A stretch of DNA of 11,797 nt from Deltaproteobacteria bacterium (GTDB lineage Bacteria > Desulfobacterota > DSM-4660 > Desulfatiglandales > HGW-15). The position numbers and the translations under genes are program-made. Below, piece by piece: positions 7,426 through 11,797 of this stretch; position 1 is the stretch's first letter, and each line of letters starts with the position of its first letter. Below the pieces are notes generated by a model. That model searched no databases, was not told the DNA's origin, and saw only the letters and a list, made by a program, of their open reading frames with translations. The stretch covers positions 1 through 11,797 of the forward strand of contig JAFGPH010000053.1 in NCBI GenBank assembly GCA_016926135.1, read 5' to 3'.

Positions 7426-8232
7426 AGATTAGGACTTTGTCAGATGAACAGCCAAGACAACAAAGGCGAAAATCTTGCCTCTGCGGAAAGGCTGATCGAT
7501 GAACTCGCCAAACGGCAGCCCCGGTTGATCATGCTCCCTGAGTATTTCAATTTTCTGGGTCCGGACGATAGGAAGGCCGAGAATGCCGAACCGGTAGACG
7601 ATTCGCCCAGCATCCAGATCATCCGCAACAAGGCCATGGAGCACAGGGTATACATACATCTGGGCAGCTTCCTGGAGAGGGCCGACAACCGGGTTTTCAA
7701 CACGGCCATGGTATTTAACCCTGACGGGGATCTCGTCGCAAAATACAAAAAGATTCATCTGTTTGATGTGGAGATCCCCGGGGGACTCACCTATCTGGAA
7801 TCCCAAACCATGACAGCGGGATCAGAGGTCGTCACCTTCACGATCGACGACGTTGTGTTCGGTATGAGCACCTGCTACGATCTCCGGTTCCCGGAGCTTT
7901 TTCGCCGCCTGGCAGAGCGGAATGTTCAGGTCATCCTTCTGGCAGCCGCTTTTACCCTGCAGACTGGCCGTGATCACTGGGAGCTGCTTTTGCGAGCGCG
8001 AGCCGTTGAAAACCTCTGTTGGGTGGGCGCCGCGGCTCAGTGGGGGCCCCACCCGAACGACAACGTGTGTTTCGGCCGAAGCATGATCGTTAATCCCTGG
8101 GGATTGGTGGTGGCCCAGGCACCGGATGGCGTTTCCACCCTGATCTGCGATATCAACATGGATCTTCTCAAGCGGACGAGAGCAACCTTCCCGGCATTGC
8201 TCCACCGTCGCAAGGAACTATTCCCGGTGTGA
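7423..8232 (+). CDS. Carbon-nitrogen hydrolase, nitrilase superfamily (omega-amidase/Nit-like)
   Basis: Cytoplasmic hydrolase cleaving a non-peptide C-N bond, most likely an amide, with release of ammonia or an amine. The catalytic triad is visible: Glu40 in MLPEYF, Lys110 in YKKIHLFD and Cys151 in STCYDLRFPE. The CYDLRFPE and YxKxHLFD contexts place it nearer to omega-amidase/Nit proteins than to true nitrilases. I chose ATG 7423 (269 residues, normal for Nit proteins) over ATG 7384, which would add 13 poorly fitting residues (MEVEKRYSKGMDE). It follows livF by 82 bases on the same strand, so it may be read from the same transcript; that context suggests the imported compound or a derivative is an amide. 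The exact substrate cannot be told. Confidence 0.9.
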   Translation: MRLGLCQMNSQDNKGENLASAERLIDELAKRQPRLIMLPEYFNFLGPDDRKAENAEPVDDSPSIQIIRNKAMEHRVYIHLGSFLERADNRVFNTAMVFNPDGDLVAKYKKIHLFDVEIPGGLTYLESQTMTAGSEVVTFTIDDVVFGMSTCYDLRFPELFRRLAERNVQVILLAAAFTLQTGRDHWELLLRARAVENLCWVGAAAQWGPHPNDNVCFGRSMIVNPWGLVVAQAPDGVSTLICDINMDLLKRTRATFPALLHRRKELFPV

Positions 8233-8244
8233 TCACAGAAACCA

Positions 8245-8313
8245 AATGCCCCCTTGATTTCACTGCCTGGCTTTTGGGTGAGGGGTACCCCAGGCACTCT
8301 GTCAGAGGGCATT
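8245..8313 (+). repeat. Nested inverted repeats between C-N hydrolase and alcohol dehydrogenase
   Basis: Outer arms AATGCCC (8245-8251) and GGGCATT (8307-8313) enclose inner arms TGCCTGG (8264-8270) and CCAGGCA (8290-8296). The palindrome GGGGTACCCC (8282-8291) overlaps the right inner arm and would compete with it. This fills most of the 112-base gap. It could be a terminator for the upstream operon or a structured leader for the dehydrogenase; only a weak T-rich stretch (8311-8327) follows. No convincing promoter was seen here. Confidence 0.5.
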
Positions 8314-8331
8314 ATTCAAATGTTTGTCATA

Positions 8332-8339
8332 AAGGAGGT
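8332..8339 (+). promoter_or_regulatory. Consensus Shine-Dalgarno of alcohol dehydrogenase
   Basis: AAGGAGGT is a full match to the anti-Shine-Dalgarno sequence, five bases before ATG 8345. It fixes the start and predicts efficient translation. Confidence 0.8.
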
Positions 8340-8344
8340 CCCAC

Positions 8345-9370
8345 ATGAAAGCTATGGTCCTGAGGCAATATCACCAACCCATGGAGTGGGTGGAGGTGGA
8401 AACGCCTTCGATCGGGGAAGATGAAATCCTGCTCCAGGTCAAGGCGTGCGGTCTCTGCTACACGGATCTCAAAATCTACAGGGGAGAGATCCCTCCCCCC
8501 ATCGTGACCCTGCCCCACACGCCCGGCCACGAGGTGGCCGGTGTCGTCGTGGAAGTGGGAGACAGGGTGCAAGGAATCCGGAAGGGGGACGCGGGGGTTC
8601 TCTACATCTACGTCACCTGCCGCAACTGCGAGCCTTGTCTGACAGGCTACGAGAACCTTTGCCCCAACCTGAAGCGGGTCGGGTTCGAGCTTCCGGGCGG
8701 ATTTGCGCAGTATGTGAAGGTCCCCGCCTATGCCTTCTGCCCCTTTGACCCGTGCCGCTCCTTTGAGGAGATGTCCATCCTGACCGATGCGGTGGCCACC
8801 TCCTACCACGCCATTGTCGGCCTTGCCGGGGTTCGGCCGGGACAGACCGTGCTCATTGTCGGCGCCGGCGGCCTTGGCATACACGGCGTTCAGATCGCAA
8901 AGCTCTGCGGCGCGAAGGTCATCGTGGCGGACAGAAAAGAGAAAGCCCTCAGCCTGGCGCAGGAGCATGGTGCGGACTTCCTGATCGGTCCGGACAGGAC
9001 GCCTTCGGAGGCCATCCGGGATATCACGAGAGGGAAAGGCGTGGACGCGGTCCTGGAATTCGTGGGATCGAAAGAGACCCTCGCGTGGTCGCTCCCCAGC
9101 CTCAGAAAGGGCGGAAAGTTGATCATCGTCGGTTACGCCCCGGGCCAGCCGTTCCCCCTCGACACCATGGCCATGCACTACAACGAGTGGGATATCAAAG
9201 GATCCCGGCTCTGCACAAAGACAGAGCTGCTCCGGGTGATAGGTCTTGTGGAGGAAGGAAAGATCCAACCGGTCGTTTCGAAGACCTTTCCGATGGAAAA
9301 GGCGAATGATGCCCTTATGGAACTGCCGAACGAAGAAACCGCGGGGCGAATCGTGCTGACGAACTTCTGA
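8345..9370 (+). CDS. Zinc-dependent medium-chain alcohol dehydrogenase
   Basis: MDR-family dehydrogenase that interconverts an alcohol and an aldehyde or ketone. Its 341 residues are normal for the family. Catalytic zinc ligands are Cys38 (GLCYTD) and His62-Glu63 (GHEVAG), with Asp148 in the position often held by Cys or Asp. The structural zinc site is complete: Cys92, 95, 98 and 106 (CRNCEPC...C). The Rossmann motif VGAGGLG is at 172-178, and Asp196 at the end of the second strand (VIVADRK) points to NAD+ rather than NADP+. The substrate is unknown. It stands 112 bases after the amidase on the same strand, with its own strong ribosome site and a structured leader, so it may be separately controlled. 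It converges with the - strand block downstream. Confidence 0.93.
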   Translation: MKAMVLRQYHQPMEWVEVETPSIGEDEILLQVKACGLCYTDLKIYRGEIPPPIVTLPHTPGHEVAGVVVEVGDRVQGIRKGDAGVLYIYVTCRNCEPCLTGYENLCPNLKRVGFELPGGFAQYVKVPAYAFCPFDPCRSFEEMSILTDAVATSYHAIVGLAGVRPGQTVLIVGAGGLGIHGVQIAKLCGAKVIVADRKEKALSLAQEHGADFLIGPDRTPSEAIRDITRGKGVDAVLEFVGSKETLAWSLPSLRKGGKLIIVGYAPGQPFPLDTMAMHYNEWDIKGSRLCTKTELLRVIGLVEEGKIQPVVSKTFPMEKANDALMELPNEETAGRIVLTNF

Positions 9371-9378
9371 AGGCAACC

Positions 9379-9396
9379 CCGGCTGAGAGCCGCCGG
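9379..9396. terminator. Possible weak bidirectional terminator stem between convergent genes
   Basis: The 50-base gap between the dehydrogenase stop and the stop of the - strand secreted-protein gene holds CGGCT (9380-9384), GAG and AGCCG (9388-9392), with alternative arms CCGGC/GCCGG (9379-9383, 9392-9396). No T-run follows closely, so the call rests mainly on the location between converging genes. Confidence 0.25.
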
Positions 9397-9420
9397 CCGC
9401 GGGCGTATATTTGACTCCCT

Positions 9421-9804
9421 TCATTGCCTCGGACAATCCGAGAGCCAGGTTTGTACCCTGTTCCGATCCGTCTGTATGAATATCCTGGCCTCCAGGGTGG
9501 CTTTGCCCTCGACACAAGGCGCGTTCACCTCAATCTCCTGAAGCGCCGACCCGTCGGATTCGGCAGGAACGACCAGTGTGACTTCCTTGCACGCCAAAAC
9601 CCTCTTCGCATCCATAATCTTGAACGCCACCGTGCACGTCCTCTGGTACGTGAAGCGGTTCACCACCCCGAACCGGATGATGTATTTTTCTCCCGAGCAA
9701 AAAAAGTCCGGCACCTCGACTTTCATGTTTTGGGCGCAGGCCGGTGGGAGGGATCCCAGAGAGGCAAGAAGAAGCACAAAACCGAACAAAAGCATTTTCT
9801 GCAT
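9421..9804 (-). CDS. Small secreted cysteine-containing protein, unknown function
   Basis: I do not recognise this 127-residue protein. The start at 9804 (ATG on the - strand) has GGAAGGAG eight bases upstream and opens with a signal peptide: MQKMLLFGFVLLLASLG, then A-C-A before Gln25, so export and cleavage after residue 24 are likely. Position 23 is a Cys, but the preceding PPA is not a lipobox. The mature part of about 103 residues has five Cys (36, 57, 72, 97, 124) and alternating hydrophobic stretches such as YIIRFGVV, CTVAFKIM, VTLVVPA and ATLEARIFI, suggesting a small beta-sandwich, possibly with disulfides. It lies downstream of dctP on the same strand, 182 bases away, separated by a large hairpin, so it may be a distal operon member or its own unit. 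Signal peptide, ribosome site and coding-like pattern make it a real gene. Confidence 0.75.
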   Translation of the reverse strand: MQKMLLFGFVLLLASLGSLPPACAQNMKVEVPDFFCSGEKYIIRFGVVNRFTYQRTCTVAFKIMDAKRVLACKEVTLVVPAESDGSALQEIEVNAPCVEGKATLEARIFIQTDRNRVQTWLSDCPRQ

Positions 9805-9873
9805 TTCTCTTACTCCTTCCCTTTTGGTTTCCGGGTGAGGTGAGACCTTGCTTCGGATGTGTGACGGCATGAC

Positions 9874-9891
9874 CCGGAGATCGATGTCCGG
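9874..9891. promoter_or_regulatory. Imperfect 18-bp palindrome, possible operator
   Basis: CCGGAGATCGATGTCCGG is symmetrical except for one pair (positions 6 and 13), centred on ATCGAT. It lies 70 bases upstream of the start of the - strand secreted-protein gene, a plausible place for a dimeric regulator to bind. No matching site was noticed elsewhere in the window. Confidence 0.3.
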
Positions 9892-9898
9892 GGTGGCC

Positions 9899-9958
9899 CG
9901 GGGAAAACCTTTTGAAGGGATGCCCGGTAGGCGTGTCCCGACCAAAAGGTTTTCCCCG
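9899..9958. repeat. Perfect 16-bp inverted repeat forming a 60-base hairpin
   Basis: Arms CGGGGAAAACCTTTTG (9899-9914) and CAAAAGGTTTTCCCCG (9943-9958) are exact reverse complements. The 28-base interior can pair further (GGGATGC at 9917-9923 with GTGTCCC at 9933-9939, counting two wobble pairs). It begins 28 bases after the dctP stop in the direction of dctP transcription, so it is likely a terminator or RNA-processing stem for the TRAP transcript. No T-run follows on either strand. The remaining intergenic bases (9805-9873, 9959-9986) show only the neighbouring ribosome site. Confidence 0.7.
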
Positions 9959-9986
9959 CCAACTGATAGCTTCACTCCTGGTCAGC

Positions 9987-11003
9987 TCATTTCTGATGTT
10001 TTTTCAGGTAGTCAATACAGAATGTCAACGCTTCTTCGGCAGGCAAACCCTTCGATTTAATATTGTTCACGTACGCGTCAAGTATCGGACGCAAACTTTT
10101 TGCCCAGCGTTCATTTTCCTCTTTTGTGAGAACGGTGATCTTGCCACCCTTCTGAATAAAAAAGTTCTTCCCCTCCTGGTTCAGTTCATCCCAGAGCTTA
10201 CCCATTCTTTCAATCCACTCCTTGTTGACCTGTTCAATGATCTTCTGGGCATCGGCCGGCATGGATTTCCATTTTTCCTGATTCATGACGACGTACGTCA
10301 TGTTCGTATAAGCCGATCCGTATTCCGCGGTGTGACTGATGACTTCCGCAAGCTTCCAGCCCTTCATCGGCTCGTAGGGACAGATGATGCCCTGGGTTAC
10401 ACCTTTGGACAGGGCATCATAGGCTTCCGACATAGGCATTGCCACGGGAACAGCCCCCAATGCCTTAGCGACCTTTGCACTTGTACCTGTACATCGAATT
10501 TTGAGTCCTTTCAGGTCTTCGAGGCTGGCGACAAGCTTTTTGGAGTGAAACATATGGGGCGGTGATGCCGTGAAGAACATGACTTTCACATCATCGAATT
10601 CCTTTGGTTTGAATTTCATGTAGAATTCATTCGCCAATCGCGTTGCGGTGTAGCCGCTTTTGTATCCAAGGGGAAGATCGACTACCTCTGAAAGGGGGAA
10701 GCGCCCCATGGTGTAAGAGCAAAAGCTCAGTCCCATGTCGGCGACTCCCTTGATGACCGCCTGGTATGTTTGGGCCGCAGGGGACAGTGTCCCGCCTGCG
10801 AACTGGGTCGGCTTCACTTTGCCGTTTGTTCTCTTCTCCACTTCCTTGCACCATGCATCCATGGCAACCGAAATCTTGTTGTCCGGGGGGAAATAGTTGG
10901 CAAGCTTTAGCGTTATCGTCTTTTCCTGGGCATGAACGGGCTGACAGACGAGCCATACCAGCGACAAAACTGCAACGACTCCAAAAACACATACTTTTTT
11001 CAT
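9987..11003 (-). CDS. dctP: TRAP transporter periplasmic substrate-binding protein (DctP family)
   Basis: Extracytoplasmic receptor of a TRAP transporter, which takes up carboxylate-type solutes using an ion gradient. ATG at 11003 (- strand) follows the strong ribosome site GGAGGTGA (+ strand 11008-11015). The signal peptide MKKVCVFGVVAVLSLVWLVCQPVHA ends in VHA before Gln26. The 338-residue chain shows the DctP pattern: ITLKLANYFPP at the start of the mature domain, the FAGGTLSPAAQTYQAVIKGVADMG segment, and Arg170 in GLKIRCTG, the Arg that binds the ligand carboxylate in this family. The AMPMSEAYDALSKGVTQGIICPYEP region is also typical. It lies 17 bases after dctM on the same strand. The ligand is probably an organic acid; nothing here says which. 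Confidence 0.94.
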   Translation of the reverse strand: MKKVCVFGVVAVLSLVWLVCQPVHAQEKTITLKLANYFPPDNKISVAMDAWCKEVEKRTNGKVKPTQFAGGTLSPAAQTYQAVIKGVADMGLSFCSYTMGRFPLSEVVDLPLGYKSGYTATRLANEFYMKFKPKEFDDVKVMFFTASPPHMFHSKKLVASLEDLKGLKIRCTGTSAKVAKALGAVPVAMPMSEAYDALSKGVTQGIICPYEPMKGWKLAEVISHTAEYGSAYTNMTYVVMNQEKWKSMPADAQKIIEQVNKEWIERMGKLWDELNQEGKNFFIQKGGKITVLTKEENERWAKSLRPILDAYVNNIKSKGLPAEEALTFCIDYLKKHQK

Positions 11004-11020
11004 GACGTCACCTCCGTTAT

Positions 11021-11797
11021 TTAGTTTGCCGCCAATAACGACGGAATAAAAAGGGCCACCTGAGGAAAGAGAAACAGACAGATTATCACCAGGATAAGGC
11101 TTATCAAAAATGGCGTTACCCCTTTGTAAATATCACTGAAAGAATCCTTTGTGACGCTTCTTATCACAAATACGTTGATGGCCACAGGTGGAATAATCGA
11201 GCCGATCATTACGGTAATCTGAATGAATATTCCAAACCAAATCAGGTCGTAGCCAAGCTTGGCGACGATAGGATAAAAGATGGGGGTGGCAAGGATCATG
11301 AATGCAAGGTCATCGATGAAGGTGCCTCCCAGAATATAAACGAAACCGATGAGAATCAAGATCGTATGACTTGGAAAGGGTAATTGGAGAATCCACTCTG
11401 CACAAACCATGGGAATCTTTGTCACCGTGATGAAATGGCCGAATATGGTCGAGCCTGCTATGAGTATGAGAACCATGCATGCCATCAGCAAGGATTCCCG
11501 TAATGATTTGAAAAGGATGGTAAAATTGATATCTCTTGTGGCGAATGCCAGTAGGCCGACAGCAAAGGCGCCGACACTGCCTGCCTCTGTGGGGGTAAAA
11601 AATCCCATCAGCAGCCCCCCCATCACCACGATAAAGATCCCTGTAACCCCGGCAACCCCTTTTATCGAAGCGATCCGTGCGCCCCAGGAGGATTTTTCTC
11701 CCCGCGGACCCAGGGAAGGATCAATGCTGCACCAGGTGTAGATGATCACGACGAACAGCAACGAAACGATCAGGCCCGGTATGATGGAAGCGAGGAA
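11021..11797 (-). CDS. dctM: TRAP transporter large permease subunit (DctM), 5' partial
   Basis: Large membrane subunit that forms the transport channel of the TRAP system. The stop TAA is at 11021-11023 and the reading frame stays open to the window edge (FLASIIPGLIVSLLFVVIIY at the right end), so the true start lies outside; the TTG at 11761 is internal. About 258 residues of a family that usually has about 430 are visible. The C-terminal half is diagnostic: FFTPTEAGSVGAFA, GGTFIDDLAFMILATPIFYPIVAKLGYDLIWFGIF and IGSIIPPVAINVFVI, with several hydrophobic spans. The small subunit DctQ, if present, would lie further right. The gene runs into dctP with a 17-base gap, so the two are cotranscribed. 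Confidence 0.93.
   Translation of the reverse strand, partial: FLASIIPGLIVSLLFVVIIYTWCSIDPSLGPRGEKSSWGARIASIKGVAGVTGIFIVVMGGLLMGFFTPTEAGSVGAFAVGLLAFATRDINFTILFKSLRESLLMACMVLILIAGSTIFGHFITVTKIPMVCAEWILQLPFPSHTILILIGFVYILGGTFIDDLAFMILATPIFYPIVAKLGYDLIWFGIFIQITVMIGSIIPPVAINVFVIRSVTKDSFSDIYKGVTPFLISLILVIICLFLFPQVALFIPSLLAAN

Noticed and set aside
8327..9517. Long - strand open frame (396 residues) opposite the alcohol dehydrogenase
   Set aside because: The + strand frame has complete zinc and NAD motifs with a perfect ribosome site; the antisense frame has no motif and crosses gene boundaries.
9899..9958. CRISPR repeat or MITE
   Set aside because: There is only one unit, no spaced direct repeats and no visible target duplication; it is left as a hairpin/inverted repeat.
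9805..9975. N-terminal extension of the secreted protein to an ATG at 9975
   Set aside because: It would put 57 residues before a clear signal peptide and translate through the 16-bp inverted repeat; the ribosome site supports 9804.

Overview
The window looks like a moderately GC-rich bacterial chromosome segment. The paralogue-rich set of transporters (ABC HAAT type and TRAP), a molybdenum hydroxylase and a nitrilase-type amidase would suit an anaerobic or syntrophic organism of the Desulfobacterota (old Deltaproteobacteria) kind. This assignment is inferred from gene content and protein style; there is no rRNA or other marker to test it.

Layout, left to right. (1) Bases 1-2589, + strand: a molybdenum hydroxylase of the xanthine dehydrogenase/aldehyde oxidoreductase family. 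The 5' end is cut by the window edge. A [2Fe-2S] domain is fused to the first half of the molybdopterin subunit. The chain stops at 1585 and the second half follows as a separate frame, linked by an ATGA stop/start overlap behind a strong GGAGGAGGG ribosome site. (2) Bases 2674-7340, + strand: a complete branched-chain-amino-acid-type (HAAT) ABC importer in the order binding protein, permease, permease, ATPase, ATPase (livK-H-M-G-F order). A 254-base gap with strong hairpins separates the binding protein from the permeases. (3) Bases 7423-9370, + strand: a carbon-nitrogen hydrolase (nitrilase superfamily, omega-amidase-like) and, after a structured 112-base gap, a zinc-dependent alcohol dehydrogenase. 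(4) Bases 9421-11797, - strand: a TRAP transporter (dctM, cut by the right edge, then dctP) and a small secreted cysteine-containing protein of unknown function. The dctP/dctM DNA looks clearly lower in GC than the left block.

How it may work together (inference): genes 1-3 all face the same way and fit a catabolic cassette that imports an amide, amino-acid-like or N-heterocyclic compound. The Mo hydroxylase would oxidise an aldehyde or ring carbon, the amidase would release ammonia from an amide, and the dehydrogenase would handle an alcohol/carbonyl step. The TRAP system on the other strand would take up a carboxylate-type compound and appears to be an independent unit. No CRISPR, tRNA, rRNA, transposase or integrase was seen. 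The most notable points are the split Mo subunit, the perfect 16-bp inverted repeat at 9899-9958 and the orphan secreted protein.
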